From Camillea tinctor (Eukaryota; Ascomycota; Sordariomycetes; Xylariales; Xylariaceae), in the NCBI GenBank assembly GCA_022578605.1, contig MU394065.1, positions 310,001 through 374,000 of the forward strand: 64,000 bases of DNA. Reading direction: 5' to 3'. A program made the position numbers and the translations under genes. The notes beneath the pieces are model-generated. The model searched no databases. It was not told the DNA's origin and saw only the letters and a list, made by a program, of their open reading frames with translations. Positions 35,482 to 47,568 of the stretch are shown here, one piece after another. Each line of letters opens with the position of its first letter. Position 1 is the first letter of the stretch.

Positions 35482-36350
35482 GTTGCGTTGCTGGGTTGCG
35501 AATCCGGGAGTCCGATTGAATTGAAGATCAGCAACAATCTTTTGGACAGCTTGTCGCGAGCGTTTTGGCTGGAACGTAGGAGTGCTTATACTAAAGTTCT
35601 TAGTGCTATAAGTAACTTGTACTTAAACTTGCCACGCCAGTAAAGAGCTACGGAATATTGAATGGCCCGATGCAAGTTCTAGGGACATCTGGTAGCACTT
35701 ACTTACTTAGTAATTACCCCTGTTTAGTGATGGACCGGAGTGGACCGAAGGGATGGACAGGGCCTATGCATTGATTAACTTTATATTTTATCGATAAGAA
35801 ATATAATACGACACAGTACGAAGTATGTATCTATACCTAGTACAACTACGTTGATGCACGTGTAAATGGAGAACGGCACTGGGGGAACTTTTAGTTTAAC
35901 ATAGCAGCCTAGTAGTATACTAGCCACATTGGGTGCATTTACTAATGAGTTTCATTTGGTAGGGGTAACCTCCTAACCGTGTCGTCACAGATGCGCGACA
36001 CTGGCGCACCCTTCCTCGCGCGCTTGATGCTGCTTACTTCCTTCGTATGTGTATGTGACGCTATTAATATTTTAGGCACTTCCATCTTTTAGCTCTTATA
36101 TACCTACCTTTCCTTCCCTTCCATTACTACCTACCTATAACCTATAACCTATAACCAACAATAACAACCTCCAACTCAACCATCTTCCTTTCCTCCATCC
36201 CTTATTAATACACACCAACGCAAATTTAACAGACTATTGCGCCTAGTAGGCAGCTTGTTTAACTTATGAGCTGAGCTAGTTTCGCCTTGTCTTATCCTCC
36301 TCCTTAAACAGAATCCACCCCCCTTAAGCTTCGCTAGGCATAATCGCATC
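35482..36350. promoter_or_regulatory. Divergent promoter region of the p24 gene and the PhoD-like gene
   Basis: Both genes start outward from this 869-nt interval. Three perfect CCTATAA units lie at 36134-36154, about 200 nt before the PhoD-like start codon. The remaining DNA is unremarkable. Confidence 0.4.
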
Positions 36351-38420
36351 ATGACCTCGCGAAGCACAACCACCGCCGCGTGGGCATCTATAGCCATCCG
36401 GCTTGGCTCTTTTGTGTTTTTAAGATGGGTAAGAGATCAATTATCAGCTTGTGCTTGTTTGTTTCTCTTCCTGGGCAGTTATACTAACACATTCCCTCTC
36501 TAGGTCGCATTTCCTGTAAGTCATCATCGCGGCCGCAGCCATTGCCTATGCGTCAACCCGCGCGACACGGACTAATTAGCCACAGCCCATTCTCCTTGCA
36601 GTCTACACTCTCTTTGCGATATATGTCCCTGCCTTCATTTCAAGCTACGCCACCGAATCAAAATATGCGCTCGTTGACCAAGTCGATGTCGCCGTCCAAG
36701 ACAAAGTCTTGAACGAGGACGAAGTCGCCAATGGTACTGCGGATGAGGTCATCGTAGCCGAGCAAGTTGCGGTTCAAGAGATAGTTGCCATAGTACGCAA
36801 ACCGTCTAACCCATTGGTGACCCTGCTGAAGGGTACTCCGAGTCCTAACAGCCTGATCCTCTCAGCGCTTACCTTTTTGCTGAATGCTGCTTGTGTCGCC
36901 ATGGTTACTGATATGGTCTATTCTCCACGATGGTTCCACCCGAGCCATGAACTCTCCTTTGCTCGCGTAGGATACGTCTCGGACACCGAGGCCAAGTTAC
37001 TAATTAGGGAGCCTGATCAGACTAAATTGCCCATTACGGTTCAGATTCACATCAAAGATGACCAGGCATCTCTTGACAGCCCAGTTTGGAAAACTGCCGG
37101 TGCTGTAGAGTCGACTAACGAAGATTCGGACTATACTACGGTTGTCACCATCCCTCTAAGCCGGTCTAAGCAACAGGTTTATGAATGGTCAACTTCAAAT
37201 AACCACACTGGCGAGTTCACTTCTGCCCCCAAGCCGGGATCTATGCCTGAATTGTACGATGGAAAGTTCACCTTCTTGTCTACTTCATGCTTTGTCCCCC
37301 GTCTCCCCTACAATCCGCTGGACCACCCCTTAGCTTTCCCTGGCATGAAACATCTAGCCCAGGTTCTGCCAGGTCTTGGTGCTCAGTTTATGCTGTTCCT
37401 TGGCGACTTCATCTATATCGATGTCCCGAAGACATTCGGGTTTTCCGTTGAAGACTACCGGCAGAAGTATCGTCAGGTCTACGCCTCGCCCGACTGGCCA
37501 GCTATTGGCCAAAACCTCAGCTGGATCCATGTCCTAGACGACCATGAGATCTCGAACGACTGGGATTCGAAATCGGCAGGTATCTACCAGGCTGCAGTTG
37601 ACCCTTGGACTCACTACCACACTGCTGCCAACCCTCCAGTGGCTAAGAAGGCTGGAGCTACCGCAGCTCGCGCAGGTGCCACCTATTTCTCGTTTACGCA
37701 AGGCCCTGCTAGCTTCTTTATGCTCGATACTCGTTCGTACCGCTCGAAGAATTCCGAGCCGTTCGAGAGTGAAGACAAGACAATGCTAGGAGACGAACAG
37801 CTTGAGGATTTCCTCGAGTGGTTGCGCCGGCCTGAACCTAAGGGTGTCAACTGGAAGATCGTTGCTAGCTCTGTACCATTCACCAAGAATTGGCGCGTGA
37901 ACACCAAGGATACCTGGGGCGGTTTCCTGGCCGAACGCCGCAAGGTCCTCGAAGCCATGTGGGATGCTAGTGAACTGAATGTCGGCGTTGTGGTTCTATC
38001 CGGCGATCGTCACGAATTTGGCGCGACGGCTTTCCCGCCGCCAAAGGACAGCAAGTGGTCTGCGAACGCGACAGTTCACGAATTCTCAGCTAGCCCGCTG
38101 AACCAATTTTACTCGCCAATTGGCACGTACAAGCAGACAGATGACGAGGATGTCGAGCTTAAGTAAGTTCCCTATAAATTTGTTGGTAAACGTAATTGGG
38201 AATAAAAACTAATGACCACTACAGGTACATAAACACTGGCAACTCCAAATTCGGTGCTATCACCATCGAGAAGCTCGGCGAGAGCGACCAGAGCAGCTTG
38301 AAGTACAGAGCTTTCATCGACGGCGTGGAGGCATGGAACACGACCATTCTGTCCCCGGTCGGATCAAGCCCCGCCCGGACTGGCGGTGGCTCTCTTTGGG
38401 ACCGGTTACGAGGACTATAG
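36351..38420 (+). CDS. PhoD-like phosphatase, membrane-anchored
   Basis: Four exons, 36351-36428, 36504-36515 (12 nt), 36586-38162 and 38225-38420, for 620 aa. The second exon is a micro-exon encoding V-A-F-P. It is needed because reading through the first intron meets a stop, and the acceptor at 36585 then gives PILLAVYTLFAIYVPAFISS, a transmembrane segment. A second hydrophobic segment follows (SLILSALTFLLNAACVAMV). The metallophosphatase part has the expected metal-binding motifs: LGDFIYID, VLDDHEISNDW and LSGDRHEFGATAFP. PhoD enzymes are phosphodiesterase/alkaline phosphatases dependent on metal ions. Fungal members of this type are membrane bound and their substrate is not known. The join across the micro-exon is inferred from frame and splice signals. 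Confidence 0.88.
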
Positions 38421-39018
38421 ACATGTTTTATCTTCATTCGGGTTTACAGGATAGCGTAGCATATTGGGCGTCCCCACAACCACCTCGCTTCTTTTGGGGA
38501 ATGGTGTGTGCTCAATGCTTCAATCAACGGCTGGGAAAGAAAAAGGAAAGGTTGACTATAAATCAAATGGGCGTTTGTCGGAATCTTCGCGTATTTTTTT
38601 TTGTAGGGAGGTTAACCTAGGAATATATCTATCGTGTAAACATGTATACCTCTCTTCTCTGCTGTGTCGGGACTTGATAAATCGGGAGATAAACCCCCCT
38701 CCACCCTTCGCCCTTTCTTGAAAAAGGGGGGGGAAGTTGGGGATTTCTCTCCCTGGTTGAATGGTTTTACTAGAAATTAAGTATAAACGGGTGAGTGAGT
38801 AGGACGTCGTACGTATTATGTATGCCCTATAGATGCTGAAAATAGAAATAAAATCACCAGTATGAAAACTTTTTTTTTTTACCCATACTCGAACATAAAA
38901 GATCCTAATCTAGCTAGCTCATGGGCGAGGTTTCTAAGATACGATACCCAACAAACCCCCCCAAAAAATCGACAACTCTTATTTTCTCTCACATTTATTT
39001 TTTCCCCCACTTCCCCCT
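38421..39018. other. Convergent 3' region
   Basis: The 3' UTRs of the PhoD-like gene and the membrane protein gene that follows. It has a poly-T run at about 38868-38880 and pyrimidine-rich DNA on the right. No coding exon. Confidence 0.5.
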
Positions 39019-40713
39019 TTACCCGCACTTCCCCTTACTACTACTCCGCGACGGCACCGCGACGGGCGGAGACCCGATTTTTCCTCTCTCCCCTACTACT
39101 CCTCCCGTCCTAGGACGGGGGTGGTGGATCCCCAGCGCATCAGCAGGCAGCAGCGGCCGCGGACCGCGGGGCACCGCGCGGTCCCGGGGCCCCGACGACG
39201 GATGCTTGTCGCGCGGCGCCTTGCGTATGCTCAGGGGCCGCGGGATCGCGGATTGGTGGTGCCATCTGCTGCGGTCGGGGGCGTATGCTTCCGGGTGTTG
39301 GATGGGCTCTAGGGGTTGGATGGGGGCCGGCTCTACGAAGGGGTCGGGCGAGCTTATATGGGCTGGGGCTGGGCGCTGCGGGGACGGGGACGGGGTGCGG
39401 GGGTCCGGCAGCGGGAGGTGCAAGTCCGGGACCGCGGCGACGCCGGCGTAGAGGTGCCGCAGGTTGTTGACGGCTTTGGAGGTGATGGATTGGGGGGTTT
39501 GCGCGGGCTGCTGCGGGTGTTTGTTGGGGGCGGGCTGCGGCCCGGTTCTTGGTGTGTCGTGGGGGTGGTGCACGGAGGTGCCGGGATGGGGCGGCATGGT
39601 GTTTCCGGAGGCGCTGGGGGGGATGTCGGGATAGGGGTTTGGCTAGGTATGTAGGATTATTAGTGATGTGCAAGATAGAAAGGGGCTCTGGATAAATCAT
39701 GGTTGTGATAGAAAAAAAACGAGTATGTATATTAGACTATGAGAAACACTCACCCGCACATTGTGATTATGGTCTGCCAAGGCAGGGTCCACGCCTGCGG
39801 TCACTGTGCCCCTGGGCGTTGTGACTAAATGATTGTCGTCTTGTCGTATAGTATTCACATAGCGAAGATGTGACGCGTGTTGCGGGCTATGCGGGTGAGC
39901 TAGATGGGCGTTGGGCAGGGGGCGTCTGGTCAGATGAGGTGCTTGCGTGCGACAGTTCTGCTGTGCTCTAGGAGCAGAAGGCCAGGCCTGTTGAGAGGAC
40001 ATTGCACTTTGGGGATACGCAGATCCTGGGATCTTATTCCGGATCATGGGTTCTTGATGTGCCGTTCTGCCGGTTCTAGTCGGTTCATGATATCCTTGGG
40101 CGGGAGACGGCTGTCTTCTCCGATCATGAATGTGTTCCATCTCGTCCCAATCGCAATCTCTACGACGTGACTCGGCACGAAATGTATCTGGTGAAATAGC
40201 TCGCACTGATATATGATCAGGAACTTCTTGTTCGTGGTGTCTTAGCCTCGATGCAGTGGTGGTTGCGGAATAAGAGCTTGATTTTTTTCTGATGGTATTC
40301 ATCACATATTTTGTCTTTCTCCGAAAAGTTCTGGACATCGTTTTCAAAGTACGATGAGGATTCCATGAGGATGGTTCTGGTCGGTCCGGGCAGTTGGGAC
40401 CTTTGATTAAAGGGGGATAATGCTTTTTGTGATACAGATATGTACCGCCAATGCAGAATAGCAAGAAAAACGCTCCAAGCATACTAGAAATCACTATGGT
40501 CGCTTGTTGTGGCACTGGTTTCTCGTACTCCAGTGTCGATATAAGGATGGCACCAACCGAAAAAACGACCAGAAAGACGCAGCAGAATGGGATGATTTTG
40601 TATGTTATATCTCGCACATAATTTCTATTATGTGTGACATTATGTTGATTTCTGTGTTGCCCTAGTTCGATGTCGTCCTCCGGTAGATTGGCAGCTCCTA
40701 TGTTTGTTGCCAT
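39019..40713 (-). CDS. Uncharacterised two-helix membrane protein with Pro/His-rich tail
   Basis: Two exons, 40713-39754 and 39642-39019, giving 527 aa in a phase-0 join. I do not recognise a family. After a polar N-terminus there are two transmembrane helices at about 40-60 (IIPFCCVFLVVFSVGAILIS) and 71-94 (ATIVISSMLGAFFLLFCIGG). A basic, probably cytosolic region (RTFRRKTKYVMNTIRKKSS) and a long low-complexity tail rich in Pro, His, Gln and Arg follow. The intron has a good donor (GTGAGT), a branch-point-like CACTAAT and a CTAG acceptor. Exon 1 uses AT-leaning codons, whereas exon 2 is extremely GC-rich and Pro-rich, so the join could be wrong or exon 2 recent. Its stop is preceded by another possible donor (GTAAAG), so a further exon cannot be excluded. 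It lies beside another orphan membrane protein on the same strand. Confidence 0.6.
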
Positions 40714-41027
40714 CGTGGTTTAGACAAATGAACAAGTAGTTGAATGGGTAATGGTTCGAGGATAAGAACACTATTTCATGGGCTCATAGCCTTGGGCTCA
40801 TTGTATAGACATACGGATGCATGAAAGGAAGAACTTCCGAGATGCCTAGAATTGTTGCGTAGATTCCTCAAAAGTCCGAGCAACAAGAACCCATAGCAAT
40901 TACGAACAAAGATAGACTTAACAGATACTCGGAGATGAATTAGACGCAAAGATATTATGAATCTTCTATTAATAATATACTTTTTTGTTCAATATATTAT
41001 ACGAAGCGATCCTATCCTCCACTTATC
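40714..41027. other. Short intergenic region
   Basis: The 314 nt between two same-strand membrane-protein genes hold the promoter of the left one and the 3' end of the right one. AT-rich; nothing else seen. Confidence 0.45.
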
Positions 41028-42077
41028 CTAGGTTGGCCATCCATATTTGGGCAGTGAGTAGTTAGGGTTATGTGGAGTTGAACGAGACGAGAGGGTTCTT
41101 TGGTTACTGCTGTTCCAGAAGCTAAAGGATAAAGGCGTTGCTGGTAGTTCTATCGCACCTGGAACATCTCGAACAGCATGTGCACTCAGCTCTGGCAGCA
41201 ATTGAAGATTCGGTGGACGCCAAGGAGGGAGCCTTGACAATTCCTTGGGTAATGAAGGTGTTTGTTTTTGGATCATAGAGTATCGTTCTGAAGAACTTGC
41301 TGATTGATGCCTTAATACGCCCCAAGAAGAATTTGGCGACGGCCTTCCCCTCGGCGAGAATGGAAACGGATCCCATAGCAGTGGCACTGAGCTACTATTA
41401 TTGCTTTGCCTTCTTTTCTTTTTTATACATCGACGGTATAGAAGGAGCATAGCAGCGACAAATAAGCATACGCCAATAGTGACTCCAACCCCTATTCCTA
41501 TCGTTTTGGGAGATGTTGTAAGCTCATGATCCGATAAAGATGTGCTTGTGGCTGGTATGTCCGGAGTAGTCGGCGACGCGGATTGAGTGATAGCTTGAAC
41601 TACACTTGTGGGCGTAGGTTCAATAGTCCCCGTCAACGATGTGGTAAAGCTACTGCTAGACGATGTCCTTGAAATAACAGGTGAAGTTGTGTGTAGACTC
41701 CGAGATGATAAAGTACTTAGAGGAGCACTTGATGATGCTGTAGTGGCTGATATCGTTGCGTTTGTGGTGTTGGCAGTTCCTATCACACATTTATCTCCAT
41801 TGCATAGGAACCCAAATGGGCAACATGCTCCGTTTCCACAAGCGGGAAGTGATCGTGATAGATTTGTCGTGAACACCTCACTCTCAGGAAATGCTGTGAC
41901 ATTTTGAAGCTGTATATCGCAAGGTATAGGTTGAATAACTGAGCAATTTGATCCGCCGGGACAGCAAAGAGCAGTGGTGCTACTTGCTAGGGCAATGCAG
42001 GTGTGCCCACTTTCACAGCAAAAGTTGCCTGGGAGGCCTTGTCCACAGGGTTTATAGTCTCCCTGAAGGCAGGACAT
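41028..42077 (-). CDS. Cysteine-rich single-pass membrane protein (receptor or sensor-like)
   Basis: A continuous frame of 349 aa. Residues 1-100 hold 14 cysteines, including three CC pairs (NFCCESG, ALCCPGG, ACCPFGF), as in small disulfide-rich extracellular domains. Residues 100-190 are Ser/Thr-rich and likely O-glycosylated, with several NxS/T sites. One transmembrane helix lies at about 192-214 (TIGIGVGVTIGVCLFVAAML), followed by a KKKRR stop-transfer patch and a 130-residue Ser/Pro-rich cytosolic tail. This layout (Cys domain, Ser/Thr stalk, single helix, tail) is shared with fungal cell-wall stress sensors, but the Cys domain is not a WSC domain. No signal peptide precedes the Cys domain in this frame. 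A possible acceptor (CTAG) at 42115-42118 hints at an unseen upstream exon. The function is not known. Confidence 0.65.
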   Translation of the reverse strand: MSCLQGDYKPCGQGLPGNFCCESGHTCIALASSTTALCCPGGSNCSVIQPIPCDIQLQNVTAFPESEVFTTNLSRSLPACGNGACCPFGFLCNGDKCVIGTANTTNATISATTASSSAPLSTLSSRSLHTTSPVISRTSSSSSFTTSLTGTIEPTPTSVVQAITQSASPTTPDIPATSTSLSDHELTTSPKTIGIGVGVTIGVCLFVAAMLLLYRRCIKKKRRQSNNSSSVPLLWDPFPFSPRGRPSPNSSWGVLRHQSASSSERYSMIQKQTPSLPKELSRLPPWRPPNLQLLPELSAHAVRDVPGAIELPATPLSFSFWNSSNQRTLSSRSTPHNPNYSLPKYGWPT

Positions 42078-43483
42078 GGTTGATTCCGAGAAGATAGACA
42101 GGGCCTCGGTTGTACTAGGAAGTAGTGATTAATTATCAAAATAAGATGAAAATTCCACAATACCGCGGTGCTTATTTGAAAACACTTGAAAACGAAGAAC
42201 GGTAGGAAGCCATCTTTGGATCGCCTCGTGAGGCACTCGACAACTTGATATATATCATATTGCTAGGTGGTCAGTGATAAGTCATTGAAGCTCGACTTTC
42301 TCTACTTCCATGTTTCCAAGTCCATGGTAGTGGTATCACAGCTATTATTGTTGTGGTTGTCATATGCATATGTTCTCAGGATGAATTCATAACAGGCGCT
42401 TGGCCGACTAATGCTCCAATCAAGATGGTGTATTTGCCGCACCTACACACCTACAGCTAACGATAAGCGCAACAGACAGAGGAGAATTGCTGGAAGCAAA
42501 CATTTCCAGTCGGCTCGACTATGAGTTCGGGTATCTCACCCTCACCCAGAAGCCGAGTAACTGTTCATCGGTAGCCCGAGACCGGGTCGTGGGATGAGGC
42601 TCAGATACCATGGGTATGGTACTGCTACCCTCAACTGACCCACGATTACCATCTCAGGCGGTTATAAGATATTTTAATGCTTGGTAGGTATCATAATACC
42701 CGGTGGTGAGGTTCAGGTTCGCTCGGGCTAACACCGGGCGGTTTGTGCAGAGATCAGCGAGTAAGACGAGAGGCTCGGGGTCCTCCGGCGGCAAGCCAAG
42801 GACGGTGACTGGCTGAAGCAGGACCAAAGTAGGACCTCAGGTAGGGGAAATATATTTAGAGGAAATGATTTACTATGATTTGCTTTACTCCAAATCAAAA
42901 GAGTTCGGACTTTACCTATAACCATGGCCGCCTCCGTGTGTGGCCATTGGCCAATGCATTATGACAGAGGTTGGTGCTGGGTTGATGTTGCATCTCGCGT
43001 CTGTTTGGAGTTTGGAACCCTTGAAACTCCAGATTTTATGTGGGTGAGTTCGTGTCTAGCCACAGCCTATGACGCCAGACTGCATATATGGGCTGTATGG
43101 CTGTGCGTGTTGCGTGTGTAGTGCTTTACATACACCTTCCAGTTGGAGAAAGTGTGGGGTATCGACGGGCGGGGTACGGGTAGATACAGCAACTGCCCGA
43201 ATCATCCTCGTAGGCTAGACCATGTCATACGATATTATAGGCTTATAACCTTCGGGATGCTTAAGTAGGTACAAGTGGCCTCGGAGTTTAATAGACCTAA
43301 TAGACCTCTAATTCTTTTTTTTGTTAGAGGACTAGATTAGACTTGACTTGACTTAACTTGACTTAACTTGGCTTGCTTATCTCTTACACACAATTTCTCC
43401 AATTTCACCTCACCTTACTTCACTTCACTTCACTTCACTTCCCATTCCACGTCACGAAACTTGTTTGCCGAGACAGATTCAAA
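42078..43483. other. Divergent intergenic region with pentanucleotide repeats near the right end
   Basis: Separates the Cys-rich membrane protein (-) from the trimethyllysine dioxygenase gene (+). Near the right end, an ACTTGACTTAACTTG-type repeat occupies 43341-43371 and (CACTT)4 occupies 43421-43440, both in the likely leader of the downstream gene. The missing first exon of the left gene, if real, would be in 42120-42400. Confidence 0.5.
43341..43440 (+). repeat. Pentanucleotide repeat tracts in the dioxygenase leader
   Basis: Two short tracts of ACTTG/ACTTA and CACTT units, separated by about 50 nt, end 44 nt before the inferred start codon. They are pyrimidine-biased and probably part of the promoter or 5' UTR. 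Confidence 0.6.
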
Positions 43484-45468
43484 ATGGCCTTTCATCTTCG
43501 TCTTCGGGGTATGACGGGGTCCTGCCACCAATTGACGAGACATATACATATACCAACATCAACACCAACACAGACACAGACACAAAGAGTGACAGTGACA
43601 GCGACGTAGGACTTAATATTTCATGTAACCTAGTAGGTATCTCCTGTTACCAATACTGACTGCGCTTCTAGACGAAATTGGGGATCATCATATCGCCACT
43701 ACTCACAGGCACGCCAATGGAATACAAGAACATTAGCGACAGTCTCAGACAGAACGCCCACCCCAAACAGACCAGTTGTCTCGAGCTCGCCTGGCTTCCT
43801 CAATTTCCGGTATGATGACAGGGACGTTAATGTCAAGCGCACGAAACTGTAAGTTTATAACAGGAACCACTGTGTAGCATTTACCCAGTCCCACGAATCA
43901 TTGATAATAACTATTATAAAAAGTCCGAATCTATGGCTACGGTGTGTAGCTCCTGAATACCCATATCCAACACGAGCAAGCTAAGCTCATACCCCCCTCA
44001 CAGTGACAATTGTCGCTGCAGTGCATGTGTAAACCAGGATACGATGCAGAGGAACTTCAACTCGTTCGAGGTGAGTATGACATGTGTCACTGACTACCTG
44101 ATTCATGACCCCCCTGGCCATCCCATGCTAAAGTATTACCTATACGTAGCTGCCCGAACTGATCCAACCACTACGCATCGAGTCGAATCAGGTGGGAGTC
44201 AGGGTACACTGTAGGGTCTCAGAATTTACCTGAGAGCAATGCGCATATACTCACTTCAGCAGGGTCAGAAACTACCTCTCATGAGAGCTTTTACCCATGG
44301 GAATTTATTGAACACTACCTGAAGTTCGACAAACGCAGCCCTGAAGAGGTCCAGTTAGTTTTAATGATGTACCTCCTCAAGATATTTGGCACTTGACTAA
44401 CAGTTTCAAGAGTTAAATACTTCGGCGCATACGGACATCTGGACTCATTCGTCGAGTGCGAGGAGATAGAATCTAATGAGGCAGCAGCCGTCGGCCGTCT
44501 AACAGACTTGATCGTACGTTCCACTCATCTCCGTCTAACATACCCCTTATCATTCGTCTGACGTACCTTGGACAGAGACGCAATGGCTTTGCTTTCATTA
44601 CGGGAGTCCCGTACGCGACCGCAGAACCTACACAGAAGCTGCTAGAGAAAATTGCATTTATCAGACAAACGCATTATGGGGGCTTCTATGATTTCATACC
44701 AGACCTTTCACTAGCAGACACGGCCTATACCAACCTACCGCTGGGTGCCCATACCGATACAACCTACTTTAGCGACCCTGTCGGGTTACAAGCCCTTCAC
44801 CTTCTCTCTCACGTAGGCCCCGAATTGAAAAATGGTCTAGGTGCGACCCTGGGCGGAAAGTCTTTGCTTGTTGATGGTTTCTATGCCGCAGGACTCTTGA
44901 AAGCTGAAGATCCGGAAGCGTACGATATACTGAGCAGTGTCAAGTTGCCATGGCATGCAAGTGGCAACAAGGGAATCACCATCACTCCCGATAACCTGTA
45001 CCCGGTGTTTGAGAACAATGAAATCACCGGTAAATTACACCGCATCAGGTGGAACAACGATGATCGTGGAGTTGTTCCTTTTGATGGCAAATACACACCA
45101 TGGGAATGGTACGACGCAGCAAAGAAATGGAATGAAGTATTGAGAAGAAAGTCGGTTGAATACTGGTTTCAACTGAGACCAGGCGAGATACTAAGTAAGC
45201 AAGCAACCATTACATACATTGTGTGACCCGTTGTTAACGATACCCCTTGCAGTTTTCGATAACTGGCGGGTGTTGCACGGCAGAAGTGCTTTCACCGGTG
45301 TCAGAAGGATGTGTGGCGGCTATAGTGAGTTCACCTGAGACGGTCTTCTATCATTAGATCGTCCCTGAGCTAACTACAGAATGTTCAGTCAACCGGGATG
45401 ACTTTATCTCGCGTTGGAGGAACACAAATTACGCAAGGGATGATGTGCTGAAGCGAGTAATCGGCTAG
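43484..45468 (+). CDS. TMLH: Trimethyllysine dioxygenase (carnitine biosynthesis)
   Basis: Nine exons inferred: 43484-43518 (donor uncertain), 43672-43848, 43924-43941, 44004-44070, 44150-44210, 44263-44368 (donor uncertain), 44411-44513, 44576-45194 and 45253-45324, with the last part at 45389-45468 making a tenth. The N-terminal zinc-binding part reads LPNLWLRDNCRCSACVNQDT, the usual Cys motif of gamma-butyrobetaine and trimethyllysine dioxygenases. The 2-oxoglutarate/Fe(II) core has RRNGFAFITGVP, the metal ligands in LGAHTDTTYF (HxD) and VLHGRSAFTG (distal His), and the 2-oxoglutarate-binding Arg in GVRRM. The reaction is hydroxylation of trimethyllysine, the first step to carnitine, in mitochondria. 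The first residues (MAFHLRLRGMTG joined to RNWGSSYRHYSQARQW) look like a mitochondrial presequence. Butyrobetaine dioxygenase is the alternative assignment. Confidence 0.83.
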
Positions 45469-46371
45469 CTATTCCGACTCCCGTACTGCTAAGTAATGAG
45501 TTATGACCGGTCGGGTTGGGGGAAGCAGGTCTATCCAAGTCTTCTCCTCTCCTCCGACCAACTAGCCAACAGCCAGCTGAACCTGGCTGAGCCGACGGCT
45601 CTGTGAGACTGGCACCCACATATTTAAAGAGCCTACTGCAGGCCGACAAGCCATTCGTGACGCTTGGCCATTTAATATCTTTCCTTACTAACCCCACTGA
45701 CGTGGACTGAGGAGCAAACGAGGATGGGTATTATTTGCGAATTCACCAATGGAGTCAGCAGTTGCAGGAATTTATTGAACAGAATGAACACACTAAAGGG
45801 GGACAGGCGGACGCTCTATTATTATCATTTATGACAATTACTATTATGAATACCACTATTACTTGTCCATCTGTCTTGTCAAACCGTGCGCAGTACCTCA
45901 ATATTGCATCTAATATACTTTTTTAGTGACCACTTTTCAAAGTCCTAGCATTTCTAGTACAACTGACGTCTTCGATGTAAGCCATTCCCCAGTAATGATT
46001 TGTCCCGCTTGCACCATTTGTGAGCAAAGAAACCAGTGGGCAAGCGAACCGACAGGTCAGAGAGTTAGGCACACGTAGATTACCCCAGATGAACTTGCTC
46101 AACTCCACATTCATAGGCGCCATTTTCGGTTCGCTGTCTCGTTCTCCATACTCCATACTCCGGCGGTATCCGGTTAGACAAGAGGACGGACGACCTGCAT
46201 TACGTTTGAGCTGAGCCTTTAAGGTCCTATTATACAGTTTGAGTTCATATCCGTGTATTCCTTTTTTTTCTTTTTTTTTGTCCGCTAGAGGACCTTCTCG
46301 GTCCTTTCTTTCTTTCCTATTTTCTTCACTGTTCTCTTTCATATAATCTAGGTCTATTTCCCTGCTGATTC
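45469..46371. other. Intergenic region
   Basis: 3' region of the dioxygenase and promoter of the downstream dehydrogenase. It has a CT-rich stretch at about 46258-46340 directly before the start codon. No exon recognised. Confidence 0.5.
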
Positions 46372-47568
<1,197 letters not shown>

